From NCBI RefSeq assembly GCF_018129385.1, contig NZ_JAFCLN010000004.1, forward strand, positions 372,001-436,000: a DNA stretch of 64,000 bases. The letters run 5' to 3'. The notes below the pieces were generated by a model. It saw only the letters and a list, made by a program, of their open reading frames with translations. It ran no database searches and was not told the origin of the DNA. A program made the position numbers and the translations under genes. This document shows, in pieces, positions 49,900 through 59,860 of the stretch; position 1 is the stretch's first letter, and every line of letters begins with the position of its first letter. This DNA comes from Bradyrhizobium lablabi (GTDB lineage Bacteria; Pseudomonadota; Alphaproteobacteria; Rhizobiales; Xanthobacteraceae).

Positions 49900-50868
49900 A
49901 TGCTGACACGACGCAGTATTTTGCTCGGCTCCATCGCAGCCGGAGTGCTCATGCAGAACAGGGATGTGCTGGGGAAAGCGGCGCAGCCGTCGACGCCGAT
50001 CAATTTCGAGCTTCCGCCGGGCGCATGCGATTGCCATACCCATATCCACGGCGACGTCGAAAAATTCCCGTTCTTCGCCGGGCGCGTCTATACGCCGGAA
50101 CCCGCCTCGCCCGAGGAGATGTCGGCGCTGCACAAGGCGTTGCATATCGAACGCGTGGTGGTGGTGACGCCGAGCGTCTACGGTACCGACAACTCCTCCA
50201 GCCAGTACGGCATGATGGCGCGCGGCGCAGGTGCGCGCGGGGTTGCCGTGATCGACGACAAGACGCCGGAGAGCGAACTCGACACGATGCACAAGGCCGG
50301 CTTCCGCGGCATCCGGCTTAATCTCGCCACCGGCGGCACCAACGATCCCAATGTCGGGCGCGCGCGCTTGCAGGCCGGCATCGACCGCGTCAAGGCGCGC
50401 GGCTGGCACGTTCAGATGTACACCAACCTCGCCATGATCACGGCCATCAAGGACATCGTCGCGACCTCGCCGGTGCCGCTGGTGTTCGACCACTTTGGCG
50501 GCGCGCAGGGAGCCCTCGGCGTGGAGCAGCCGGGCTTTGCCGACCTGCTGGAACTGGTGAAGTCAGGCAAGGCCTATGTAAAAATCTCGGGCGCCTATCG
50601 ATCGTCGAAGCAAGGGCCTGAATACAAGGACTGCATCCCGCTCGCCCAGGCGCTGATCGCAGCCAACAACGATCGCATCGTCTGGGGCACCGACTGGCCG
50701 CATCCGGATTCGGTGACGCCGCCCGGCAGGAAGCCGACCGAGGTCACGCCGCTGTTCCAGATCGACGACGGAAAGCTGCTCAACCAGCTTCCGGTGTGGG
50801 CGCCGGACGCGGCGGTGCGCAAGAAGATTCTGGTCGACAATCCGGCGCGGCTTTACGGGTTTAGCTGA
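49900..50868 (+). CDS. Tat-exported amidohydrolase (LigI-like)
   Basis: The ATG at 49900 gives 322 residues with a twin-arginine leader (MLTRRSILLGSIAAGVLM). The mature domain starts with the metal-binding CDCHTHIHGD, and has FDHFGGAQG and WGTDWPHPDS, the pattern of PDC-hydrolase-like amidohydrolases (PF04909). It may hydrolyse a lactone or carboxylic intermediate. It follows the BKACE by about 60 bp, suggesting a shared catabolic operon. Confidence 0.8.
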   Translation: MLTRRSILLGSIAAGVLMQNRDVLGKAAQPSTPINFELPPGACDCHTHIHGDVEKFPFFAGRVYTPEPASPEEMSALHKALHIERVVVVTPSVYGTDNSSSQYGMMARGAGARGVAVIDDKTPESELDTMHKAGFRGIRLNLATGGTNDPNVGRARLQAGIDRVKARGWHVQMYTNLAMITAIKDIVATSPVPLVFDHFGGAQGALGVEQPGFADLLELVKSGKAYVKISGAYRSSKQGPEYKDCIPLAQALIAANNDRIVWGTDWPHPDSVTPPGRKPTEVTPLFQIDDGKLLNQLPVWAPDAAVRKKILVDNPARLYGFS

Positions 50869-50896
50869 ATCGCGACCTGCTCCCGGTCATCACCAT

Positions 50897-50982
50897 CCGT
50901 CATTGCGAGGAGCGAAGCGACGAAGCAATCCATCTCCCCGCACGGGGATAGATGGATTGCTTCGCTTCGCTCGCAATGACGG
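50897..50982. repeat. Palindromic intergenic repeat (CGTCATTGCGAGGAGCGAAG family), copy 1
   Basis: The left arm CGTCATTGCGAGGAGCGAAG... and right arm ...CTTCGCTCGCAATGACG are inverted repeats with a 4-bp length difference and a nested CCCCG/CGGGG hairpin. A second copy is at 59776-59857. The element lies between convergent genes. Confidence 0.75.
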
Positions 50983-50998
50983 TGGAAGCAAAGAGGGC

Positions 50999-51862
50999 TC
51001 ATCTCGCCGACACGGCGAGCGGATCATGGTCGAACTCGCGCAGCCAGTTCCCCGATTTCCTCAAGCCCCCGAACGGAAACAAATGAAATCCGGCAGTCGG
51101 CTCCGTCACCGCCGGCGGCGCCGCGCAGAGGCCGCGCACGACGTCATCGGGCCCGTTATCGGTCAGCAGCCGCCCGAACCGCCCGATCTGGCCGCGCAGC
51201 GCCCGCATCGAGTTGCCGATACCGCAGCGCAGCCCGAATTTTGTGAGCGTCGCCAGCGTCGCGGGCCCCGCAAGACCGACGGTGACGGGAAGCTCGATTC
51301 CGCGGGCGCGCAATTCGCCGATCCAGGAAAGGATCGGCGCGCTTTCGAAACAGAACTGCGTCACGACATCCACGCGCACCGACGTGCGGCGGCCCCAGTC
51401 TCGCCAGGCCGCGAGGCCCTTGAACGCATGCTCGTCATCGAGGAACGGATGTCCTTCGGGGTGGCCTGCAATGCTGACGGATGCGATGCCGTGTGCCTCG
51501 ATCAGGCCGGATGCGGCGGCGTCGAAACTCGACTTGAACGGCCCCCTCGCCGCAGCGACGTCACCGGCGATCAGCAGGATACGGCTGACATCGGCCTCGC
51601 CGCGGGCGCGGGCGAGGAAATCACCGAGCGCTTCGCGTGAATGCATTTCGCGCGCGGCGATGTGCGGCACCGGATTGAAACCGGCACGGCGGACCGCCGC
51701 CGCGGTCTCGACATTGTGGCGATAATTGTCGCCGGGCAGAAACGTGATCGTGACGTCGGTCCCGCGCGCAAAGTGCTCCGACAATTCCTGCACCTGCTGT
51801 CCGGTCGAAGAGATTTCGACGGAGGCGTTTGGCAATAGTTTTGCGAGATCGGACGTGGTCAT
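50999..51862 (-). CDS. Methylenetetrahydrofolate reductase-like protein
   Basis: The 287-residue TIM-barrel protein has VEISSTGQQVQELSEHFARG at the start, then ADVSRILLIAGD, SIAGHPEGHPFL and TQFCFESAPILSW, the MetF family order. It probably reduces methylene-THF using FAD/NAD(P)H. It is co-directional with and 15 bp from the methyltransferase-like gene, suggesting one-carbon metabolism. It is shorter and more divergent than housekeeping MetF, so a specialised role is possible. Confidence 0.8.
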   Translation of the reverse strand: MTTSDLAKLLPNASVEISSTGQQVQELSEHFARGTDVTITFLPGDNYRHNVETAAAVRRAGFNPVPHIAAREMHSREALGDFLARARGEADVSRILLIAGDVAAARGPFKSSFDAAASGLIEAHGIASVSIAGHPEGHPFLDDEHAFKGLAAWRDWGRRTSVRVDVVTQFCFESAPILSWIGELRARGIELPVTVGLAGPATLATLTKFGLRCGIGNSMRALRGQIGRFGRLLTDNGPDDVVRGLCAAPPAVTEPTAGFHLFPFGGLRKSGNWLREFDHDPLAVSAR

Positions 51863-51877
51863 GGACGTCCCCGCACG

Positions 51878-53308
51878 TCAGGCCGGCGCGCGGCGGCGCG
51901 AAACCACGTAGGTTTCGTCGTTGAACCACAGGCCGCCATGCTTCTTCAGCACCCGGTCGGTGGCTTCGAGGTAGCGGCCGTCGCGCACCACTTCCGACAG
52001 TCTGATATCCTCGATCTGCGCGACATAGATCGCGGCGTTCCAGGCGGCGAACAGCGTCGAGGTGCCGATCGGGCCGTTCACCTCGTCCGGCAGCGTATGC
52101 ATGTTGTAGCGGAAGATCGATCGCGCGTCGGAAGAGGCGTTGAAATTGTAGTGCCGCGCCGCAGAGCCAAGCTCATGCTTGACCTGGCGCAGGATCGCGT
52201 AGCGGTCGGTCTTGAAGGGATCATCGCCCGGCCAGACCTGCTCGATGATCTCCATGCCCGGGTCCTTGCCATGGGAATGGATGCCGATGAGGCGGCCGCC
52301 CGGCCGCAGCGATTTCACCAGTGGCGTGATCACCTTCGAGGCCTTGAACTCGACGCTGGCCCGCGCGCGATAGGGCTGCGAAGCGATGACGAGGTCGTAA
52401 TCCGCCATCACCCGGCCCGGCCGCGGCATGATCGGATCGAGCAGGAAGGAATGATCCTCGCGCCGCAGGGTCAGGATGATCGGCCTCGTGTAGACCGGGT
52501 TGCCCGACGTTTTGCTGATCCCTGCCCGCCAGTTCTCCGCCAGAAATCCCTCGAGCTCGGCGATCTGCTCGGCAAAGCCGTGCGCCGTATTGCCTGACAG
52601 CGTGACGTCCTTCCAGATCAGGCCTTGCGCGGCGGAGGCCGAACGCGGCGTCAGCCATGGCGCTTCCGCGTAATAGAGGTTGGTGACGACGAGCACGGTG
52701 GCCGGATGCTCGAACAGCCGGTCGGCCATCTTTTCCAGCATCAGCCGCACGTCCTCGTAGCTGATTTCCTTCGCCACGACATAAAGCGGCATGGTCGGAA
52801 AGCGCGCATGCACCGCGCGCATCACGCGCGAGAGCACGGTGCCGTCGCCAACGCCGGCATCGAAGATGCGAAGTGCGGGAGGAGCCGGCTGAAGATTGCC
52901 GAGCTCCAGCGAAATCCGGCTGCCGATTTCGGTCTTCTCGCTACAGGTCGAGACGAACAGCAGGTATTTCTGCCGGTTGTCGAAGAAGCGAAAACCGGGC
53001 GGCGCGATCTCGGCGGCTATGACAGCGCCGTTGGCCGGCCTGGCCTGTGGCAGATGCCCATTTGGCGCAGGCAGCGACGCAGGGCGATGCTCGGACAGAT
53101 AGGCGCGCACCTTGTCGAGCGTGCCGGTGGTGATGCGCGCGCCGTCGCGTAGGCGCGATACCAGCTTGCCGTCATTGACGACGAGCCGGCCGAACGTGGA
53201 TTCCGCCGTCTGCGTCGCGCGGCAAAATTCCCTGATCTCGCCGAGTATCTGGTCGGCGGTGGGGGTGACGTGTCCGTGGATGTTTTCTTGGCGTTCCTCG
53301 ATCCGCAC
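51878..53308 (-). CDS. SAM-methyltransferase-like protein
   Basis: I start at the GTG at 53308 because GGGGAG precedes it at good spacing; the frame is open to 53371. The protein of about 476 residues contains RIFDAGVGDGTVLSRVM, a SAM-binding glycine-rich motif, after an N-terminal helical segment (TADQILGEIREFCRATQTAE). The C-terminal domain is unusual. The gene immediately before MTHFR is likely co-transcribed with it. Substrate unknown. Confidence 0.7.
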   Translation of the reverse strand: MRIEERQENIHGHVTPTADQILGEIREFCRATQTAESTFGRLVVNDGKLVSRLRDGARITTGTLDKVRAYLSEHRPASLPAPNGHLPQARPANGAVIAAEIAPPGFRFFDNRQKYLLFVSTCSEKTEIGSRISLELGNLQPAPPALRIFDAGVGDGTVLSRVMRAVHARFPTMPLYVVAKEISYEDVRLMLEKMADRLFEHPATVLVVTNLYYAEAPWLTPRSASAAQGLIWKDVTLSGNTAHGFAEQIAELEGFLAENWRAGISKTSGNPVYTRPIILTLRREDHSFLLDPIMPRPGRVMADYDLVIASQPYRARASVEFKASKVITPLVKSLRPGGRLIGIHSHGKDPGMEIIEQVWPGDDPFKTDRYAILRQVKHELGSAARHYNFNASSDARSIFRYNMHTLPDEVNGPIGTSTLFAAWNAAIYVAQIEDIRLSEVVRDGRYLEATDRVLKKHGGLWFNDETYVVSRRRAPA

Positions 53309-53432
53309 GGTGTTCTCCCCGCGGTTTTCCCTCGTGCAATCAAGGGACGGTCCGCAAGGGACGTCAACCACAAACCGAGTGGGCAGGAATCATGGGCAGA
53401 TGCCCACAGCCGTGCGGGTCCGGATTCTGCTG

Positions 53433-56400
53433 CTACCGCAGGCGGCGGCGCGAGAAGAAGGAGATCAGGACCGGCAGCGTCACCAGGATAACCAGCGGCG
53501 CCAGCAGCATGCCGGTGACCACCACGACGGCGAGCGGCTTTTGCACCTGCGAGCCTATCCCTTCCGACCAGGCCGCCGGCAACAGGCCGACGCCTGCGAC
53601 CGCGCAGGTCATCAACACCGGGCGCAATTGCAATTCGCCGGTGCGGACGATCGCCCGCATCCGCTCATAGCCTTCGTCGATGAGCTGGTTGTACTGCGAC
53701 AGGATGATGATGCCGTCCATCACGGCAATGCCGAACAGGGCGATGAAGCCGATCGCGGCCGAGACGCTGAACGGGATGCCCGATATCAGGAGCCCGAGCA
53801 CGCCGCCGAAAATCGCCATCGGGATCACGCTCATGGCCAGCAGCGTGTCGGCGAGCGATCCGAAATTGAACCACAGCAGCACGCCGATCAGCGCAAGGCT
53901 GATCGGCACCACGATCGACAGCCGCCGGATCGCGTCCTTCAGATTGCCGAACTCGCCGACCCATTCGACCCGCGATCCCGGCGGAAGCTGGACCTTCTCG
54001 GCGACCTTTTCCTGCGCTTCCAGGATCGCGCTGCCGAGGTCGCGGTCGCGCACCGAGAACTTGATGGGCAGGTAGCGCTCCTGCCCCTCACGATAGATGT
54101 AGGCGGCGCCCGAGATCAGGTTGATCGAGGCGACCTCGCTCAGCGGGATCTGCGTGATCGATCCGCCCGCCCCCGCAACGCCGATGCGCAAATTCTGGAT
54201 CGCCTCCGCGCTCTTGCGATATTCCGGCGCAAGGCGGACGATGATCGGGAAATGCCGGTCGCTGCCGGGCTCGTAGAGGTCGCCGGCGCTATCGCCACCG
54301 ATCGCGACCCGGATGGTGGCGTTGATATCGCCGGGCGAGAGGCCGTAACGCGCAGCGCGGGCGCGGTCGATATCGATCTGGATGGTGGGCTGGCCGAGCG
54401 AGGTGAATACCGCCAGATCCGTGACGCCCTGCACAGTCGACAACACCTGCTTGATCTTGTTCGCGGTGTCCGTCAGCGTTTGAAGGTCGTTGCCGTAGAG
54501 CTTGATCGAGTTCTCGCCCTTCACGCCGGAGACGGCTTCGGAGACGTTGTCCTGAAGGTATTGCGAGAAATTGAACTCGACGCCGGGAAATTTTTCCTGC
54601 AATTGCGCGAGCAGTTGCGCCGTCAGCTCCTCCTTGTCGCGGGTGCCCGGCCATTCGCTTGCCGGTTTCAGCGGCGCGAAGAATTCCGCGTTGAACAGGC
54701 CGGCGGCATCGGTGCCGTCGTCGGGACGGCCCTGCTGCGACACCACCGATTCCACCTCGGGGCGCGCACGAATGACCTTCCGCATCTCGTTGACATAGGT
54801 GTTTCCCTCCTGGAGCGAGATGGTCGACGGCAGCGTCGCCCGGATCCAGAGATTGCCCTCCTCCAGCTTGGGCAGGAATTCGAGGCCGAGCAGCCGGGCG
54901 AAGATGATGGTCAGGACCACCAGTCCCGCGGCGCCGGTCATCACGATCCTGCGGTTGGCGAGCGCCCAGTTCAGCACCGGCATGTAGAGCCGGTCGAGGA
55001 ACCTCATGATCCGAGTCTCGGTCTCCTCGATATGCGCCGGCAGGATGATCGCGCTCAGCGCCGGCGTCACGGTGAAGGTGGCAAGCAGGCCGCCGAACAG
55101 CGCATAGGCATAGGTGCGCGCCATCGGCCCGAAGATGTTGCCCTCGACCCCGCTCAGCGTGAACAACGGAATGAACGCGGCGATGATGATGGCGGCGGCA
55201 AAGAAGATCGAGCGTGACACGTCGGCGGCGGCGGACAGGATGGCATGGCTCTTGATACCCATCACCGTCTCGTAGGACATGTGGCTCTGCTCGACTTCCG
55301 ACAGCGCCGTGGTCTGCGACAGGCGCCGGAAGATCGCTTCCACCATGATCACGGTGCCATCCACGATCAATCCGAAATCGATCGCGCCGACCGACAAGAG
55401 GTTGGCGGACTCGCCGCGCAGCACCAGGATGATCACGGCGAAGAACAGCGCAAAGGGAATCGTCGCGCCGACGATCAGCGCGCTGCGCAGGTCGCCCAGG
55501 AACATCCATTGCAGCAGCACGATCAAGAGGATGCCGGTCAACATGTTGTGCAGCACGGTGTGAGTGGTGATGTCGATCAGATCCTTGCGATCGTAGATGC
55601 GCTCGATCCGCACGCCCGGCGGCAAAATGCTGGAATTGTTGATGCTGTTGACGAGCTGCTCGACGCGGGCGATCGTCGGCGAGCTCTGCTCGTTGCGGCG
55701 CATCAGCACGATGCCCTGCACGATGTCGTCGTCCTGGTCGATGCCGGCGATCCCGAGCCGCGGCTTTTCGCCGATCGTCACGGTCGCGATATCCTTGACC
55801 AGCACCGGATTGCCGCCGGATTGCGACACCATGGTGTTGTTGAGGTCGTCGATCGAGCGGATCAGGCCGACGCCGCGCACCACGGCCGATTGCGCGCCGA
55901 TGTTGACGGTATTGCCGCCGACATTGATGTTGGCATTGCTGACGGCCTGCATCACCTGCGGCAGTGTCAGGCCGAAGGCAATCAGCTTGTTGAAATCGAC
56001 CTGCAACTCGTAGGTCTTGGACTTGCCGCCCCAGCCGACGACGTCGATCACTCCAGGCACGGCTCGGAAGCGGCGTTGCAGCACCCAGTCCTGTAATGTC
56101 TTGAGATCGAGCACGCTGTAATTCGGCGGGCCCTTGAGGCGGTAACGAAAAATCTCGCCGATCGGGCTGATCGGCGAGATGGTCGGCTGCACGCTGCCCG
56201 GCAGCGGCGGAAGCTGCGCCAGGCGATTCAGCACCTGCTGAAGCGCCTCGTCATAGGTATAGTCGAAGGAGAATTGCAGTTTGACGTCGGACAAGCCATA
56301 GAGCGAGATGGTCCGGATGGTGCGCAGGTTCTTGATGCCGGCGACCTGGGTCTCGATCGGGATGGTGATGTAGCGCTCGATCTCTTCCGACGACAGCCCC

Positions 56401-56558
56401 GGGCTTTGCGTCACGATGTCGACCATCGGCGGGGTCGGATCGGGATAGGCCTCGATGTTGAGGTGCCGGAATGCGAAGAGCCCGCCGACGAGCACGGCGA
56501 TGAACATGCCGACCATCAAATAGCGGCGGTGGACGGCAAGAGCGACGAGACGATCCAT
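53433..56558 (-). CDS. RND efflux transporter, CzcA/CusA-like
   Basis: The 1041-residue inner-membrane pump has twelve predicted spans with two large periplasmic loops. In span 4 the proton-relay motif DFGLIVDGTVIMVE has D394, D400 and E407, spaced exactly as D402/D408/E415 of CzcA. It exports a metal or organic cation using the proton gradient. The adaptor gene lies just upstream. Metal identity cannot be read from the sequence. Confidence 0.9.
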   Translation of the reverse strand: MDRLVALAVHRRYLMVGMFIAVLVGGLFAFRHLNIEAYPDPTPPMVDIVTQSPGLSSEEIERYITIPIETQVAGIKNLRTIRTISLYGLSDVKLQFSFDYTYDEALQQVLNRLAQLPPLPGSVQPTISPISPIGEIFRYRLKGPPNYSVLDLKTLQDWVLQRRFRAVPGVIDVVGWGGKSKTYELQVDFNKLIAFGLTLPQVMQAVSNANINVGGNTVNIGAQSAVVRGVGLIRSIDDLNNTMVSQSGGNPVLVKDIATVTIGEKPRLGIAGIDQDDDIVQGIVLMRRNEQSSPTIARVEQLVNSINNSSILPPGVRIERIYDRKDLIDITTHTVLHNMLTGILLIVLLQWMFLGDLRSALIVGATIPFALFFAVIILVLRGESANLLSVGAIDFGLIVDGTVIMVEAIFRRLSQTTALSEVEQSHMSYETVMGIKSHAILSAAADVSRSIFFAAAIIIAAFIPLFTLSGVEGNIFGPMARTYAYALFGGLLATFTVTPALSAIILPAHIEETETRIMRFLDRLYMPVLNWALANRRIVMTGAAGLVVLTIIFARLLGLEFLPKLEEGNLWIRATLPSTISLQEGNTYVNEMRKVIRARPEVESVVSQQGRPDDGTDAAGLFNAEFFAPLKPASEWPGTRDKEELTAQLLAQLQEKFPGVEFNFSQYLQDNVSEAVSGVKGENSIKLYGNDLQTLTDTANKIKQVLSTVQGVTDLAVFTSLGQPTIQIDIDRARAARYGLSPGDINATIRVAIGGDSAGDLYEPGSDRHFPIIVRLAPEYRKSAEAIQNLRIGVAGAGGSITQIPLSEVASINLISGAAYIYREGQERYLPIKFSVRDRDLGSAILEAQEKVAEKVQLPPGSRVEWVGEFGNLKDAIRRLSIVVPISLALIGVLLWFNFGSLADTLLAMSVIPMAIFGGVLGLLISGIPFSVSAAIGFIALFGIAVMDGIIILSQYNQLIDEGYERMRAIVRTGELQLRPVLMTCAVAGVGLLPAAWSEGIGSQVQKPLAVVVVTGMLLAPLVILVTLPVLISFFSRRRLR

Positions 56559-56583
56559 TCAGACCGGGTCTTTCGATAAGAGA

Positions 56584-57828
56584 TCAGCTACCCGAGGCCG
56601 CCCGGTCGATGAAAAGACTGCCCTTGGTGACGATCATCTCGCCGGGCCTCAAATTGCCGACCACCTCGACCAGATCGCCGTTGGTAAGGCCCGGCCTGAT
56701 CGAACGCAGTTCGATCGACTTGTCGGCGTGCGCCACCCAAACGCGGACCTGGTCGGCCTCATAGATCAGCGCCTGCTTCGGCACGCCGACCGCGGGATGA
56801 TCGCTCGGCGAATAGATCGTGACGTTGGCGAACATTTCCGGCTTCAGCAGCCGGTCCTTGTTGTCGATGGTGGCGCGGACCAAGAGGCGGCGCGTCGCCG
56901 GATCGATCGCGGTCGCGACATAGTTGATGCGCGCATTCAGCGTGCGGCCCGGCAGCGCCAGCACGTTGAACGAAATCTCCTGCCCGACAGCAACGGTTGC
57001 CGCATCGCTCTCTCGCACGAAGGCGGTGAGCCACACGGTGGAGAAATCGCCGATCACGTAGACGGGATCGGCGGCGCCGGAATTGACGTATTGGCCGGGG
57101 CCGATCTTGCGCTGGACCACGGTGCCGCCGATCGGCGCGAAGATCGTGGTCTCCGGATTGATGCGGCCCTTGTCCTGGAACGAGGCGATGTCCTCGTCGG
57201 ACAGCCCGAGAATTTTCAGCTTGTTGCGCGCGGCTTCCAGCGCCGTTTGCGAGGAGCGCATGTCGTTCTGCGCCTGGATCAGCGTGGCCTGGGCCTGCTG
57301 AAAATCCTTCAGCGGCACCGCCTTGCCCTCGAACAGGTCGCTGGCGCGCTTGTTCTGGATTTCAGCGAGCGCGAGCGCCGACTTCGCCTTGTTCATCGCG
57401 GTCATCGCCGCGATGAAATCATTCTGCGCCTGCACGGTATCGGCGGCCTCGATCACGAACAGCGACTGGCCCTTGACGACGGCATCGCCCGGCCGCACCA
57501 GCAATCTCGTGACGCGACCGGCATAGGGCGAGAACACCGGTGTGGAACGGTCCTCATCGATCGCGATCTTGCCTTCGGTGACATGCTCGGCGCGAAACGC
57601 CTTTTCGACCACCGGCTGGATGCTCAGGCTGGCCCATTCGGCCGGCGTCGGCACGTAGCGGGTCAGGCTCTTGCGCGACTGGCTCGACACCTCGGAATGG
57701 CCGGTCCTGGCTCCGCTGCTATGCAAAAAACCGTAGGCAGACGTGCCGGCGAGCAATAGCAAGGCAACGCCGACGGCCCGCGACCGAAGGCTAAGCGATT
57801 GCAATTGCTGTAAAAATTCTTTGCGCAT
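56584..57828 (-). CDS. RND efflux periplasmic adaptor, CzcB/CusB-like
   Basis: The 414-residue membrane-fusion protein has an N-terminal membrane span (GVALLLLAGTSAYGFL), a barrel-sandwich/lipoyl half (GRVTRLLVRPGDAVVKGQSL), a long coiled-coil hairpin, and a beta-barrel region (GTVVQRKIGPGQYVNSGAAD). It connects the RND pump to an outer-membrane channel. No outer-membrane gene is next to it. The stop and the start of the pump gene are 25 bp apart. Confidence 0.88.
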   Translation of the reverse strand: MRKEFLQQLQSLSLRSRAVGVALLLLAGTSAYGFLHSSGARTGHSEVSSQSRKSLTRYVPTPAEWASLSIQPVVEKAFRAEHVTEGKIAIDEDRSTPVFSPYAGRVTRLLVRPGDAVVKGQSLFVIEAADTVQAQNDFIAAMTAMNKAKSALALAEIQNKRASDLFEGKAVPLKDFQQAQATLIQAQNDMRSSQTALEAARNKLKILGLSDEDIASFQDKGRINPETTIFAPIGGTVVQRKIGPGQYVNSGAADPVYVIGDFSTVWLTAFVRESDAATVAVGQEISFNVLALPGRTLNARINYVATAIDPATRRLLVRATIDNKDRLLKPEMFANVTIYSPSDHPAVGVPKQALIYEADQVRVWVAHADKSIELRSIRPGLTNGDLVEVVGNLRPGEMIVTKGSLFIDRAASGS

Positions 57829-57971
57829 GCGACCCGGTCTTGTTTCCCAGCGACGAAATGCCTCATCACTGCGCTAATAGTGCTCAATTCCTGTTCCAGA
57901 CAACCTAAAAATCGCAAATAGCCTTGGCGGCGGCCGTTAAAATTTGGACAGAGCGCAGCCCGGCAATGCTG

Positions 57972-59375
57972 TCAGCCGCGCGCCGGCCATTTTGGCGGAT
58001 GGCTGCCAAGCGGCATCGAGGGCCGGGCCCACCAGGCCGGCGTCCTCGACAGGATCGCCGACGGCTTGACCGAACTCAGCGTGCCGAAGCCGGACCCCAG
58101 TTCTTCTAGCAGGGGTTTTACGCTCTCGCTTTTCAAATCCCCGGTTTTAAATCCGTCGGGAACGCGCCCGAGATTCCATAGCCACCGCCCGGTCCGCGCC
58201 AGCGACACCCGGACATGCCAGCTTCCGCCCTCGCGCGCCTGGCGCACCTTCGCCATCATGGCGCCGAACGCCATGAAGTAGCCGGTGGCGTGATCGAGCA
58301 TCTGCGCCGGCAATTCCTTCGGTCCGTCGACGCCTGCCGCCTGACCCTCGGCATGGTTGAAGCCGGTCGATGTCTGCACCAGCGAGTCAAAGCCGCGGCG
58401 ATCCGCCCATGGCCCGGCATGGCCATAGGCCGACAGCGTGACATAGACGATGCCCGGATTGAGCTTTGCCGTATCCTCCGGCGAAAAGCCGAGCGCGGCG
58501 AGCGCACGCGGCCGATAGCCCTGCGAGAAGATGTCGGCTTCACGCAGCAGGTCGCGCAGCGTGCTGCGGCCCTCTTCGCTCTTGAGGTCGATAAAGCTCG
58601 AAAGCTTGCCGCGGCTGTTGTCGATGGTGAGCCATGAGATCGCCGGCAACTCAGGACTGGACACCAGCATCACATCGGCGCCGTGCGCCGCCAGCGTGCG
58701 GCCGGCGACGGGACCGGCAATCACCCGCGACAAATCGAGCACGCGAATGCCGGCCAGCGGCCGCTCGCCTTCCGGCCAGGGTTTTGGCGCGGCCTCGCCG
58801 ATCTTTTCAATCGAGATCAGCGGCAGTGTGGCCAGCGCCTGCGCGTGCGGCGTTGCCGACCATTCTTCATACGAACGCATCATCGCGACCACGCAGCCGC
58901 CGGCATAGGCCGCGCTCTCGAACGCTTCCGCATCCCATTGCAGCAACGCGGCCTGAACCTCGTCGCGCTCGGCGTTGCAGTTCAGCACCTTGCAGACGGC
59001 GTCGCGATGATGCGGGAAGTTGGTGTGCAGGCGGACGAAGCGCTGGTCGCGGGTTTTATAGATGCCTGCGATCGCATCCCACGCCGGCGGCGGCGGTTTG
59101 CCGTCGACGCGCAAGTAGCGCTCGCTCCGGCATTCGACCACGGCATGGCGCATGTCGACCGTGACGTCCTGCGCTTCGCCGCTGCGCAACTTCCAGATAT
59201 GCGCCGCGGCCAGTCCCGTGGCGGCAACGCTCGCCTGCGCCGCGGCGGCGACGCGAAACGATGACGGCAGTTGCGGCTCCTCGCCTCTGAGTGTGACCGC
59301 ATCGAGCACGGTGGGATCGCCACCGACGGAAGTCCAGATGTCGTGGAGAATCTCGCGCGGGCTTTGCATAGCCAT
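57972..59375 (-). CDS. CaiB/BaiF family CoA transferase
   Basis: The 467-residue family III CoA transferase has RVLDLSRVIAGPVAGRTLAA, SRGKLSSFIDLKSEEGRSTL, DIFSQGYRPRALAALGFSPE and YVTLSAYGHAGPW, the conserved core pattern. The N-terminal part is a second, duplicated or truncated domain. It moves CoA between an acyl-CoA and a free acid. It is unlinked to other catabolic genes; substrate unknown. Confidence 0.85.
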   Translation of the reverse strand: MAMQSPREILHDIWTSVGGDPTVLDAVTLRGEEPQLPSSFRVAAAAQASVAATGLAAAHIWKLRSGEAQDVTVDMRHAVVECRSERYLRVDGKPPPPAWDAIAGIYKTRDQRFVRLHTNFPHHRDAVCKVLNCNAERDEVQAALLQWDAEAFESAAYAGGCVVAMMRSYEEWSATPHAQALATLPLISIEKIGEAAPKPWPEGERPLAGIRVLDLSRVIAGPVAGRTLAAHGADVMLVSSPELPAISWLTIDNSRGKLSSFIDLKSEEGRSTLRDLLREADIFSQGYRPRALAALGFSPEDTAKLNPGIVYVTLSAYGHAGPWADRRGFDSLVQTSTGFNHAEGQAAGVDGPKELPAQMLDHATGYFMAFGAMMAKVRQAREGGSWHVRVSLARTGRWLWNLGRVPDGFKTGDLKSESVKPLLEELGSGFGTLSSVKPSAILSRTPAWWARPSMPLGSHPPKWPARG

Positions 59376-59414
59376 CGTCCTTGCCTACCCTGAAAGCTCT
59401 GCGTCTTTTGTTTT

Positions 59415-59461
59415 AACGCGTTTTCCTCACGCAATCCGAATCCACTCTGCTCGAAAACGCT
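59415..59461. repeat. Palindromic intergenic repeat (GCGTTTTC family), copy 2
   Basis: A shorter relative of the element at 37067-37139: AACGCGTTTTCCTCACGC ... CTCGAAAACGCT, with the same inverted ends and without the nested hairpin. It lies between divergent genes, close to the start of the small membrane-protein gene. Confidence 0.6.
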
Positions 59462-59481
59462 ATCGCATGGAAGGAGTTGCA

Positions 59482-59769
59482 ATGGCTGCGATCGATCCCT
59501 TGACCGCAGGAGCCGTGTTGCTGGCCACGGCCGCGACGGACGCGGTCTATGTCATGTTCACCGCGTCGGTCGTGGCGCGCAGGCGCGTGCCGGCGGCGAC
59601 CTGGAGCAGCATCTGGTATGTGCTCTCCTCCTATGCGGTGATCAGCTACACCGAAAACTGGATCTATATCGCATTTGCCGCCGCGGGCTCGTGGGTGGGC
59701 GCGTATCTGACGATCACATTCCTGCACCGCCCGCCGGGCGGGCCGCCGGTCGGCGCGGCGCCGGAATAA
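59482..59769 (+). CDS. Small membrane protein
   Basis: AAGGAG (59471-59476) places the start at the ATG at 59482. The 95-residue protein has three hydrophobic stretches (AGAVLLATAATDAVYVMFTA; VLSSYAVISY; WIYIAFAAAGSWVGAYLTIT) and a P/G-rich tail. It is small and integral to the membrane; no function recognised. Confidence 0.65.
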   Translation: MAAIDPLTAGAVLLATAATDAVYVMFTASVVARRRVPAATWSSIWYVLSSYAVISYTENWIYIAFAAAGSWVGAYLTITFLHRPPGGPPVGAAPE

Positions 59770-59775
59770 GTCTCA

Positions 59776-59857
59776 CGTCATTGCGAGGAGCAAAGCGACG
59801 AAACAATCCAGAATCCCGCCCGCGACTCTGGATTGCTTCGCTTCGCTCGCAATGACG
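59776..59857. repeat. Palindromic intergenic repeat (CGTCATTGCGAGGAGC family), copy 2
   Basis: Arms beginning CGTCATTGCGAGGAGCAAAG and ending CTCGCAATGACG are imperfect inverted repeats. It fills the gap between convergent genes and could act as a bidirectional terminator. Same family as 50897-50982. Confidence 0.75.
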
Positions 59858-59860
59858 GCT

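Noticed and set aside
53112..55217. 701-codon plus-strand frame opposite the RND pump
   Set aside because: Shadow of the CzcA-like gene; R/H/Q-rich with no motifs, despite its length.
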